A stretch of 64,000 nucleotides of DNA from Aptenodytes patagonicus (Eukaryota > Chordata > Aves > Sphenisciformes > Spheniscidae), in contig NC_134950.1 of NCBI RefSeq assembly GCF_965638725.1, forward strand, positions 15,748,101 to 15,812,100, written 5' to 3'. This document shows positions 11,155 through 22,708 of this stretch, in pieces; the stretch's first letter is position 1; each line of letters opens with the position of its first letter. The notes beneath the pieces were generated by a model. It did no database searches. It saw nothing but the letters and a program-made list of their open reading frames with translations, and was not told where the DNA came from. Made by a program: the position numbers and the translations under genes.

Positions 11155-11163
11155 AAGATGGCG
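11155..11163 (+). promoter_or_regulatory. EIF3H: YY1 motif over the start codon
   Basis: aagatggcg is the classic YY1 consensus. It contains the ATG of EIF3H and also gives an adequate initiation context (A at -3 when read as AAGATGG). In many ribosomal and translation genes this motif lies just downstream of the transcription start. Confidence 0.6.
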
Positions 11164-11277
11164 TCGCGCAAGGAAGGCTCCGGGGCTGCCGGCAGCGGCT
11201 TCGGCGCCTCGAAAGGCAAAGGCAAGGCCGCCGCCACGGGCGACTCGGCCGTCAAGCAAGTGCAGATCGACGGGCTG
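11158..11277 (+). CDS. EIF3H: EIF3H coding exon 1 (eIF3 subunit h, N-terminus)
   Basis: Encodes the first 40 residues of eIF3h, a non-catalytic MPN-domain subunit of the translation initiation factor eIF3, which works on the 40S ribosome in the cytoplasm. The frame starts MASRKEG, runs through a low-complexity Gly/Ala/Ser/Lys stretch with a GKGKGK-like block, and ends with the strongly conserved DSAVKQVQIDGL. The ATG at 11158 is chosen because MASRKEG is the family N-terminus and the YY1/Kozak context fits. A GT donor (ctg|gtgagc) follows at 11278, leaving the exon in phase 0, which agrees with exon 2 beginning VVLKII as in other vertebrates. The low-complexity part is a few residues shorter than I recall for the human protein (40 against about 44), the usual place for length change in this gene. 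The frame stays open past the donor by chance, because the island is GC-rich. Confidence 0.96.
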
Positions 11278-14200
11278 GTGAGCGGAGGGGCCGGGGCCGC
11301 CGCTGGCGGAGGGGCGAGCGGGGCGGCTGCGGCCGCGTGGAGCCGCCGGCGGGGCTGGGGCTGGTCCCGGTCCCGGTCCCGTCTGTGGGGCGGTGCCGCA
11401 GCCGAGGGACAGTGTCCGTCCCGGGGTCGGGGTCGCCGTGGCGCCCCGAGGGGCAGGAGCGGTTTCGTTCTCCTCCCGAGCTTCCTAACCCGCGGCCAGG
11501 CTCCCCGTGTGCTCATCCCTGGGGAGGGGAGCGACTCCCTCCCTCGCGTAAGCGAAGGCCGGGACAGGGCAGGAATTAATTGCTTTTGAATATTCCCTTT
11601 CCTCCTTCAGCTCCGCTGCCCTGGTGCCCGGGTTTTCTGCTCCCACTTTTCATAGCTCAGAGTGTTGAAAACTACACAGGTGTAAGAGATGGCGAGCACG
11701 GTGGGCTTTTTCCTTCATCCGTTCTGCTTTTTGCCTTCTCTGTTAGCACTGCTAACATCTACTGCATTTTACTAATAAGAAGCAAAAGAAAATGACGGAT
11801 TGAAGGGGTTTAGGAGAGAATGAAGACATCCTCATAGAGGCGATCCTTGCAGACCTTAAGCAGAAGAGTGTCTACTGAAGTTGGTTCTTGGCTTTGCCGC
11901 TGGATGTTTTTGTGTCAGTTCATGTCTTATACGATTGATATTACTCACAACAACATAAAGTGGGGAAAAAAATAGTTACTTAAACTCTTAAGGGTAGAAG
12001 CATTGTTTGTTACTTATCTTTCCCAAGTGTCACCAGAACACTGTACAGCTGAAGCGTGAAGGCGAATCAGTCTACCAGTAATGAGAAGGAAGATCATAAT
12101 TTTTGGCGCAAGCTTGAAGCCTGCTTGGCATTTATTAGGGATAGTCCCCAGTCATTATCCTGGAGTTACACAGTGTAGTGAATGTTTGGGAAGAGGAAGA
12201 ATAACTTGTTTGTGTATAGTGGTTCTTATGAAAGAGGAAATTTGAATTAATTAGACTATTTCTGCAGTATTCTGTTCAACTGTTTGCGTATCTGTGGCTT
12301 TGGTGCACATAGCATTTTCAGGGAGTGGTGAAAAGTGACCAGTCGTGCGACATAGCCCTAAAAATGTAGCAGCTGTCAGCAGACTGCTGCTGTTGCAAGC
12401 AGGCTAGTGCCAGATGGACAGTGGGGGGTGTGTGTGGCTTTTTATTAGCAAATTTGAGGGAACAGTGAAAAAGGGAATAGTTAAGAGCAGGATACAGGTT
12501 GGCACCTTTAATTCTATTTCTATGGGTGTAAAAGCTGTTTTATCAGTTTTGGACTTAATAACAACTGTTAAATTTGATTTCTTTTGTTCCTGCTTTAATG
12601 AAATAAAGAGAACAGATGTTTCAAAACTGTTCTCTATCAGGTGTGTAATCTGCTTTGTGAACTACTGTTCGCTCAAATCGACTGTGAGTGGCCCTGATGG
12701 TCTGCTTCTGACAGTCCAACAAATACCCGTGAATGCTTTTTGCTTTATGGTTTGTTTTTTTTTTTTCCTTGTGTATTCTTCTGGTACAGCACAGTGGTGC
12801 CTCTTGCAAAGAGTCTGTACGGAGGAAGGTAACTTACTGAAAACAGTGGAAAGCTTTCACCTTTCTACCTGCTGAAGATCTCTCCCAGTGGATCTTACAC
12901 AAAGCGTTCTGAGGACACTAACAGTGTGGTTCACAAACTTCCCTTGACACCTGAGGTGAAGAGAAGTGTTGGCATAAATTTGCTTGTTTTGTTAACAAAG
13001 TGGCTCCCATTGCAAGCCCTCAGAATGTCTTACTGAAATTCTGGAAGAACGTTTCTAATACCTTACTGATTTAAACGTCTCATCTGTGCTCTCACAAAGT
13101 AACAAGACTTCATCAGTCAACTTGATGATGACCAGGGTGATTATGTACCAAAACTCGGGACGAATTCTGGTGGGCATCAGGGAAGTTAGCGATCTTTTTC
13201 TCTGCACTGGTGGCTTATCTCTTGGCAGTGGCATAAGTAATCCTTTCAAATGGGACTGCTTTGAGAGCAAAGGTGTGCTATGTAGGTTGCTTTTGGATCT
13301 GTGTATGCAAAATAGAAGATGCATCAGTCTTCTGTATATGTGAGAATGCGAAAGTACTTTTAGAAAGCTTGTTATTTCAGAGGAACAGTAAAGTAAAAGA
13401 AAATGATACTAGTAATGAAGAGGAGTTCTAAATTGTCAGTATGTTACCTTAAAACACAATACATAATGATGCAGCAATACCTACTTTTCTGGCCTCCTTT
13501 TAAATTTGGTACAAGTAGAGCATTCTGTAGTTAACTTCTCTCTTATTTTAATCTGATTAATTCCTTATTTTATTACATAATGGCGTAATTTGGATTTAGA
13601 TGAAGTAACACAAAGTACCTTTGTTTCAGGTAACACAATAGTAAATTAAAAAGCACTGCCATGGCAGGAGTAAAAGCTAACAATGAAACCCTAACTAATA
13701 AGATAGGCTAAATTCACATAACTTTTTAAAATGTTAGTACTATTAGAGTATTCTGCAAAAATAATAGCACCAAAATTTGGGAAGATTGAGGGAGAGCTGT
13801 GTCACATTGTAGACACTTGATAACTTGATTGAAGTACCTGAATGCTGGTTTATAAAATGCTTCTGAAATTAAATGTGAACGTAGATTTCCAGTCTTCACA
13901 GTTTGACAGAAAGGAGGGGAAAAATACAAGTCTGTACCTCTTTCTGTCAGCTTTTCTGCTAGATAATTAAGGTCTCAGTCATCAAATAATACATATGGCT
14001 AGCTACTGTATGAGCATGATGATGAGATTCCAAGTATTTTATTCTATTTTTGTTAGCTTGAATGTGGTTTTGTTTTCTGATTCATTTTTGAGAGATCTGT
14101 AGCAGACAAAAATTATCTATGTATACAGTTATATTGGCAGTTTCGAATTAGGAATGTCTTTTGTAAGGCACGATAAGCAAAAGTGGGTGGTATCCTTCAT

Positions 14201-16202
14201 CCAGCTCAGGAATACAAGGAATGACCGCAATATCAAAGAAAATTGATTCTATCCAGTTGCTTTTACAACACAGAAAAAGGCACTGATTGCATGTGGGTTC
14301 GGAGCCATTGATGTTGAGGAGGTTGTTAAACAAGGCATCTTTGAGGTGCTCTCTTGGAACTGGTCATCTTCTGAATTATTGAATTGCATGGGCGTTGCAG
14401 TTTAGACTATGTGATGAATAGAAATACGAGATTTCTGTTACTCCTTTTAAGACAATATTGTGATCTGCTTTGGGTTTATTTAGTAATAAAGAGTAGTAGT
14501 GGCAGCCTATGCTTGTTCTACAGATCACTGTATTTAACTCATCCCTAATGAGTAGGGATGTGTAGTCTATATAAGAATTTGTACAACTGCAAGGGATAAC
14601 ATGATTTTAGTTGCATATTATGGAAAGTCCTAACATGTCACTGGATTATGCCATCAAAAAGTGCTTGTGCTGATTCAACTTGTGTTGGTTCAGCAAACAA
14701 AGTATCCCATGCGTTTTTACGTTGAGCTTTTGTTGATATAGCAGTGTGTCAGAAAAATTATGTGCTTAATGAATAAACCTATAGTGAAAGCAGTTTCTAA
14801 TGTAGGTGATCTAGTCTTTCTAAGAAATTAGAAACCGCAGGGTAAAAAATAACCCTCCGGAAACTCACATTTATAATGTGCTTTTTCTTTCAGATAAGAT
14901 GTAAGAATTCCTGTATTTGTTTTTGACCATCCTGAGAAAAAGATCAGAAGATGAGCGCAATACATCACATTTTGTTGTCTTTGCTTCCCATTGTAGAAAT
15001 TTGAATAGAGATTCCATTGTGTTCTCTCCACTCAAGTAGCCCAAAGAAAACTTGTGTTCACAGTAGTGGTGATCACATGCAGAGGATATTTCTGTCTTTT
15101 TTTTTTTTCCCCTCTTTCTGTATGGCTGTAAGTAAGCAGTCTTTTCATGTTTCTTCTTTTTTGAGAGATTAGCACTTACCTGATCACTCAAATTTGTGAT
15201 GATTATGACTACAGGGAGCATTATGAAGACTCTTAAATGCCTTCTGGAGTTCTTAGAAACAGTAATTGTAAATTTTATAGTGAGTGTCCATCTGCAATAA
15301 TCACAGAAGAACAAATGATACTTTTAATATAAGAACTGAAAAATAAAAAAGCATGACTGGGTTTTTGCAGGTTGGTTTGCAGTAGGCTTTTGGACCTAAT
15401 TAGAGCTCACACCTTCTTAAAGCTGTTTGTCCACTTGGAGTACTGTAAGCTTTTTTACCTTGTGCGGATTGCTTTCTAAAGGCATTTTTAGAAGGTGAGT
15501 GAGCTTATTCTTCAAATAGTCTCTTTACTCTGCTCAGCTGTCTACTTGCATGGAGTCCATGAGAAAGAGAGCTCTCTTGAAGAAATAAGTTTAATGTCTT
15601 AAGTTTAGTAAAATCACCAGCAACTTTGGAAGTATAGGTGGAAGAACATATATGAGCATGGAAATCATATAAGTTTTCCTTCTATAGGAAACTAGACTAA
15701 TAATTCTACTGACTCAGTGTCTTATATTATTGGAACATGTGTATCTGATGTGGTCACCTCAGACTGTTTTGTAGCTGTGTTTTAAAAGAAGTACAGGGTT
15801 AAGATCACCATATGATCATCTTTTGCCATTTGAGAATGTGAATTTAAACAGAATTCAGACACATGAAGACTAAAAATTACTTTGGTTTATAATTAGTTCT
15901 GGGGCTTCTGCATACTCACCTGCCTGGTGGTAGATCAGGGCAGCTAGTTCCAGATGTACCAGCTGCATTCACAGTTGATTGCAACTGTATTTAATTGCAG
16001 GCATGCCACTCAGAGATTGGAAAAGTTTTGGTTGTGACAGACATCTAGGAGTCCCTTGTAGATAATTAAATTTTGTCTCCGTTCACTTTTTCATTGAAAG
16101 AAAGGATATATAATATACACTTTTTCTAAGCTTCACATAGGGAGGAGAAAGGGTGGTACAGCTCTGGTGTGTGTGTGCGAGGAATGCATGGAAGGAAAGA
16201 AC

Positions 16203-16420
16203 ATAGAATCATAGAATAGTTCGGGTTGGAAGGGACCTCTAAAGGTCATCTAGTCCAACCCCCCCTGCCGTGGGCAGGGACATCTTCAACTAGATCAGGT
16301 TGCTCAGAGCCCCGTCCAACCTGACCTTGAATGTGTCCAGGCATGGGGCATCCACCACCTCTCTGGGCAACCTGTGCCAGTGTTTCACCACCCTCAGTGT
16401 AAAAAATTTCTTTCTTCCCA
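16203..16420 (-). mobile_element. CR1 LINE 3' fragment, minus orientation
   Basis: Starts with the octamer tail (tagaatcatagaatagttcg), then ggttggaagggacctctaaa and the ccccctgccgtgggcaggga block. This is the same 3' subfamily type as the plus-strand copy ending at 3287. It is cut off after about 218 bases near the segment coding for [14 protein letters not shown]; only the extreme 3' end remains. Confidence 0.92.
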
Positions 16421-19400
16421 GTTGCTTGTGTGCAGCAGATTGTCTGATCCCTTTTTCCTGCTGAATGGGGAAGTAGCAACAGATAGAACAAATGTTGTAA
16501 TGTGTACCTTTTACTACACTTGCTGGAGGCCCTTCTGATTTTTTGTGTAGCTAGTGGGGTCCAGGTATATAAGAGAACCATATTATAGCTTGAACGCTTA
16601 TATATTTCTGACAAAATTCATGGGTGTAGTTGAGACTAGGTTGTGTGTGACTTTGTGAGCCGTTTCTTCAGTGCTTATAAGCTTGCTAGATTTTCAGTTT
16701 CACAGTTGTATGACCCTTCATAGCAAGGAACTCAAAAGTCACTCTCAGGATCTTCCCCAAAGGGGTAGTAATTATCACACGCTGTCTGAAATAAATGTGA
16801 AGCAGTGCCATAATTTGCTTACCTTTTTCTTTTTTTGCAAGAGGTGTTGATGGACTCTTGTTTGTTGTACTTCTAGAAAATTCTTTAGTGGGGCCTGAAT
16901 TTTTTTGGAATTCAGCTTCGGAAATTAATCAGATTTGGTTCACTGACATATTCTTTTCCTTCAGTAAGTGCAATAAATTTGAAACTGTAAGCTGATGGAT
17001 TTTAGAACATAAGCAGTAATTACTCCTTTGAATGGAAAGAAATTTTCAGGTTAGCTGAATAGACGTGGCAGTTTTCTTTTATGAGTACCTACCTGTGTAC
17101 TCAAGTGATCTTCTGTGTTAATCTACGAAAAGGAGATACTTGTGCATTCCTGTTTCTTGCAGGAAAGCAAGGGAGAAGGCTAGGTCACCAAATGATTGCA
17201 TTTAGTGATGTCAAAATGCAGAATAAAATCCATAAATTTGCTGCAACTTTTACAAGACTCCTGTACCTACACTTATTAGTCTGAGTGGTCTAAATTTGTA
17301 AAGTTGGGTATAAATATTAATTTTCCTTATTTCTACAAAACTGATCTTAAGTCTGAACTTCAAACTTCAATTGCATACCTAAAACTTTCGTAGCTGTCTC
17401 TAAAAATCACCTATTTTCTGGGAGTGTGATTAGTGGGGCTGCATTGTTGAATTATACAGATAGCTATATTGGAAATAACCTTTTCATGGAATCACATGAA
17501 CAACTGCTTCAGGTTTTTTCATATCTTGGTGGTTTTTTCCTTAAAGCTAACAAACATCATCTTTCCTCTTTTTCATTCTTTGTCCTATACTCATTTGGGA
17601 TCTGCATTACACCATGGGGTAATGTAACAAAAAATAATTCTTTTTTTGTTTGATGTTACGGCTGTGTCGTGAAACACTACTCTGTTGTACAGGGTTTCAG
17701 ATATAAACCCGCTTGTGAAATATTGCCGTTTTCTTCAGAACACTGTTGTTTACTTGTTTTCCAGTGGAAAATTTGAAATGAGAGTGAAAAGGAAATACTG
17801 TGTTGATTTTATGCTTATTGGATTAATGATAAAGGTACTTGGATTTCTTGCATCTGCAATTTTAAATAAGAACCATTATAACCATAGCAGAGAGTGTGAT
17901 GAACAATTCTGATCAGCTGCATTTCCTGATATTTATTATCTCTTAAATTGTAAGGGTTTTTTTCCAAATTTATTATTCTGCTGTTGCAATTTTTATTTGA
18001 CCTCTTTTACATATGCACTGGATTATAGCCTTTAACTGTATGAGTGCCAACTGTTTGCTGTGTAGTACGTTGCATCCTTTCTCTCACACAGCAAAGTGAG
18101 TAAATGAGGCAAAGACGACAGAGAAACTCTGGTACTAAAGTAACTGCACTGTGACCGTGAGAGCAAATAAAACGAGTTAGTCTTGTCTTCCAGTTTGCTG
18201 CGTTATTACAATGGAAGTTTGCAGGGTAACCTTGTTTCATGTTTGTAGTAACTATTCAGCATTTGTTTTTGCAATATTAGTGTTCTTTTCATCAAAATAA
18301 TAATATGTATGAATATTAGTTAGGCTCAGTATAACATTGCTTTACTGGAAGTAGCAGGTTGATGGCTGTAGGGTGTTGTGAGACTTTGGTTGTTTTTCAT
18401 TTACAGGCTGGTTTCCCATTGCGATGTAGCCTAATCTTGCAAACTTGTACTCTTGGGTAAGCTTATTCCTGGGATATTCAAAAGTTTAGTTTTGTATAAG
18501 GAAGCAGCATGCAGATTCTCCAGTTTTTCAATTTTATATTGTTGAAAGTACCAGGAAATTGTGTAGTCCTAGTAAGAGATTCTGAATTTCCATCAGTTTG
18601 GAGACTTTTCTAGAACACTTTTGTAGTGAAACTTCTAACCCTACTCAGCTGTCTAAAATTGCACTTACCAAGGGCCTCCTCTGCATATTTCTGCAGTTCT
18701 CACAATTCTAGTAGTGATATCGGGCAAAATATAAAACTGTAAAAGCAGAGATGAACTGGTGTATCACTCAGAGATGTAAGACCAGGTAGGATGAGTAACA
18801 CTTTTACTAGATGAGCACGAAAGCTTATGTAATATAGAAATTGAACTAATATTCAAAACCAGAGTTACTCCATGTGGTGGGTTGTGGGTCATGGATATAT
18901 GGAAACTTTCTTCTGTGAAAGTAATATAGCTGTGGGTTGGGAGATGGGGATCTTTTAGTAAAGTGTGCTGGCTGCTAGGCCAAATAAGTGGTTTTTATTA
19001 ATCAAGTTTGCCTTCAGAGTAGTCACAAGGAAGTATGTTGTTCCTGGGAAGCTCTTTCATTCTTTGCAGATCTTCTGCATGAGGATATTCTAGGAAGGAG
19101 AGTAAAAGTAAAGGAAAATAATTCCTCATCCAACTATATCCTTAAGCACCAATATATGACTTTTTCTTTCTTTTTAAAATCCTAACCTCTTGAATTTATG
19201 TATGCATTAAAAAATTTATATCCAGTAAAGCTTTTGGAGAACAGTGTTGACTGAATAAAGTTTTCTTATACATTGCTCTTGCATAACAACATAATTGCAG
19301 CTTTAACAACACGGTGAAGCATTAATACACGCATTGCTCATTTCATTAATGGGAATGATGTTTCCTTTTTTATTAAACCACTGCGTGTTAATTGTTTTTA

Positions 19401-22400
19401 CACTTATGCCCATTGCACACATTTTACATATTGTAGAAAGTAGCAAAAGTTACGTAGGCTTCTCAAAATGACTATAGGTTTCTATAAAGCCTTAATACTG
19501 GTAACAAATTGCCATTCTGTAGTTAATGGATTTTGCTAGAGCTTTCAACAGAAGCCTTTATGGATAGCAATGGGTGAGGCATACCTGAATCTTTAGGCCA
19601 TCAACTCTGAGATGAGGGTTAGAGGCCATGTTAATACTCAAGATGATCTTCTAATGCTAGGTAATATTTTTTCGAGCTACTTAATTCTGTGAGTCTTTGA
19701 ATATATATTTAGGTGTACTTCTTAAAGTTTGTATAGAACTTAAGCTAAACCTTAAGATATCCTTGTCAGTTTATTTATATTAAATACAAACTTACATTGG
19801 CTAAAACATAAATATGTTAAGAAGATGGTTAGAAGTTGTAGGCCTTGTCTGCATTTGTGTTTGCACCAGTGTGGCTATAGTGTAGATACTTCTCTTGTGT
19901 CAGATATGACTGATTTAATCAAAGATTGTTACTTAAAGCTTCATTGCATCATCCCTGATTTCATGATGGTGTAGTGTGCCTAACAGTTTGTATTCTCATC
20001 TATGGTATGTAGAGGTTGTTTTTTTTTTTTAACATAGATAAAAACATGCTTTTTTACCTTTTTAAAACCACCCTAACATTATTGAATTGTTTTTCAATAG
20101 TTCCTCTACTCATAGTTGTGGTATTTAAGTTGCTTGTGCCTCGTTTTCTCATTACCAGCCATTTTTGTCCTAAAGGCGTATGAGAGATGACTGTATTCCC
20201 AGGTCTTAATAGGGAAAGCCTAGTTGGCTTCTTGGGTGAGGAGCTCTTCAGGACGATATGTTTGATCATAGTAAATGAAATAAGGTACCGTGTTTACTGA
20301 AAATCAGGTTTTGAGACTCGTCTTGCAAATGTTTGTTTAAGCACTTTTTCAGATGACAACTTTTGACACTCTTGGAAAGAAAGCAATCAATTTCCATAGT
20401 ATTTGAGTAGTTGGTAATAACAGTGAAGCCTGTATTGAACAGGCTAAAAATCTTTGACATTTCTTAAGTGTGAAGATTGTGCTTTTCCTAGCTTTTCTTG
20501 TGGTTTCTTCCCTTCCCCTTTACCCTTTTAGAAGACTTTGCAAGAATGCCCAGACTGTGTGTTCTGCCTGCTGTTCTCTGTACAGTTTCTTGACACTGCA
20601 GAGCTGTGGAACAGGATTTTAGGATATAACGTCCTTCAGGCTGTACTGTGTTTTGTGTGTCCTCCAAAGGAGTTTAAATGGAATTTTAAGTTGAAGTTTA
20701 ATCTCTTTGACTTTTCCTTGACCTGTTTTCCTAAAAATTTAGATCAGATTATGCTGGCACTGAGAGTTAGTGTGTGAACTGAATTCTAGCTTGATGTGTT
20801 CGTGGATACCTTGAACCATGGAGACGACAGAAGCGTTTTGTATTAGTTGGGTGATATGTATATACTTTCTATTAATCTTCAGATACAATGAGTTGCATGA
20901 ATCTAACCCAGAGGGGAACTTCTGACATATAATCCATGCTTACATTCAGAAGAGAAAGCACTGATGTGTATTTGCGAGTTGAAAGGGGAAGAACCTCCTT
21001 GGAATATAAGACTTCCCATTTTTCAGGCTTAGTGAATTGCCAGTGAAGTTCTGAGGCATCACACTGCATTGGCTTTCTCACCCCTTCTTCCCCTGGCTGG
21101 CTACCTCTGTTCGTAACACTTCAGGAGGACGGTTTATAGCACTCTATGGAAAATGTCCCACAGTGTCTGACCTGCTGGATTTTATGAGTTAGCTTTGTCT
21201 GTTACCAGAGTAACAGTGGTACAAATCAGTGGCAGAGAGTTGAGTGAAGTGTCCCAAGAATGTTATCTATTTTGTCTGTTCTTTATGCCTCTTCTTACAT
21301 TGGCACGTTTCTATTTAAAGCAAAATAAAAAAGATCTGTTTGTTTTTTCTTTTTTTTGTTGTTTTGCTAACCTAGGGTTCCTTCAGTTCTGGGTCTGTGA
21401 GTGGTTTCTTCTAGCAAGGAAGAAACTTTTTTTTTTTTTAAATTGTAAACTCTTGTTCTTGCTATTGATTTAATTCTTAAATGTAGACACTATCCCTTTT
21501 GAGATTTCTTAACCTGAAACAGGTAAAGTGCCCACATGATGGTGGTCTGAGGATTAAAATTTCAGTGTGTCTTGTCAATGGATAGCAGGTATACTTGCTA
21601 ACAGAGCACAAACTTTAAATGATTTCTAAGAGTGCATTAGTGCACTCAGCATCTACTAAGTGTCATGGTAAAGTGTACTCTAGTGAGGCATTTAAAACTA
21701 GAACATCTGGTATCACTTCACACCGTGAAACTAGTGTGCTGACAAAAGGAGTTAATCTAAATGTGGAGGTGGTTTAAATGTGTTGAGCAGTGTTACACTT
21801 CAAGACTTGAAGGGGAAAATATTATTTCAAAACAGCCTTTTTTTTGCTGTGTGCAAGGAGAAATAATGTGTTGCCCTCTACATTACTGTCATTAACAGTT
21901 AAACTTCTCACTACTTTTTGTTCCTGTTATGTGCATATCAAACTGGTATCTGGCTTTGCAATTATGTATGCATAGCTGTTGAAAACAGTAAATTGTGCTC
22001 TTGTGATACTTACTTGGCTGTTAATACTAAGGAAAAGAATATTTCCACCAAATATCCTTCAAATAATTTACTACATTTTAGTGATTAAAATGTTACATCA
22101 GAAACAAATGAGATAATAAGCATTACCTTTGTGTCTTATTTAGGTGTTAATTTTGACTCGGGTATCTACGAGCGGGCAGGTGACAATTGCTGGCTTTGTT
22201 GCTGAGACAGTGCATTATGTCCTCTTGCACACTGAAACATTGTTAAATATTCTCCTTTCGTTTTCAGTTCATTGTAACAAAATTAGACCTTTGCAGCTGA
22301 CCTGCAATATGGTATAGTTGAGGGAAGCATACAAGATACAGCAGGCCACGGGCAGAAAAACAGCAGGTACAGATACTGAAAGGCCCTTTGTGGTATGCAT

Positions 22401-22642
22401 AAAATGAACATCTTTTATGCCCTATTATGTCTTAGGACTTTTTATTCTACCTTTCAAATAAATCTTACAGACCTTATGAGAGGCCTTGTAAGAAGAGGAA
22501 CAAGTCTTTTTTTTTCTAGTATTTGAAAGAAGATAATCTATTTTCAACTTATTGTTGCTGTAGTCTGTTTTTATTAATCTTTCTTTGCCAGAGACATTTT
22601 TGGATATGATTACTTCTTGTGTTATTTTTCCATGTTTACACA

Positions 22643-22680
22643 CATGCTCAAAATACATTCTCAATGATGTTTTGAGCATG
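22643..22680. repeat. Inverted repeat, 11-bp perfect arms
   Basis: catgctcaaaa (22643-22653) and ttttgagcatg (22670-22680) are exact reverse complements around a 16-base loop. It can fold as a hairpin, too small for a typical microRNA precursor. Confidence 0.85.
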
Positions 22681-22691
22681 CTGTTCGTACC

Positions 22692-22708
22692 TTTTTTTTT
22701 TTTTTTTT
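22692..22708. repeat. T17 homopolymer
   Basis: An unbroken run of 17 T on the sense strand, 11 bases after an 11-bp hairpin. Confidence 0.9.

Larger units (their letters stand above)
10600..11560 (+). promoter_or_regulatory. EIF3H: CpG-island promoter of EIF3H
   Basis: A sharp rise in G+C and CpG covers the upstream region, exon 1 and the start of intron 1, in contrast to the AT-rich DNA on both sides. It holds GC boxes (gccccgccccgccc at about 10951-10964), an NRF1 palindrome, an ETS site, a YY1 site over the start codon and a pyrimidine tract. No TATA box is at the expected place. This is the usual architecture of a housekeeping translation-factor gene. The island reaches about 550 bases upstream of the start codon, so an antisense promoter transcript is possible, but no second gene could be seen on the minus strand. 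Limits are set by eye. Confidence 0.85.

Noticed and set aside
10532..11589. Several long open frames on both strands across the CpG island (up to 267 codons)
   Set aside because: G+C-rich DNA has few stop codons. The products are Pro/Arg/Ala-rich low complexity, and only the EIF3H frame matches a known protein.
12414..12875. 153-codon open frame in intron 1
   Set aside because: Cysteine/phenylalanine-rich product typical of T-rich intron, no motif, and no splice evidence.
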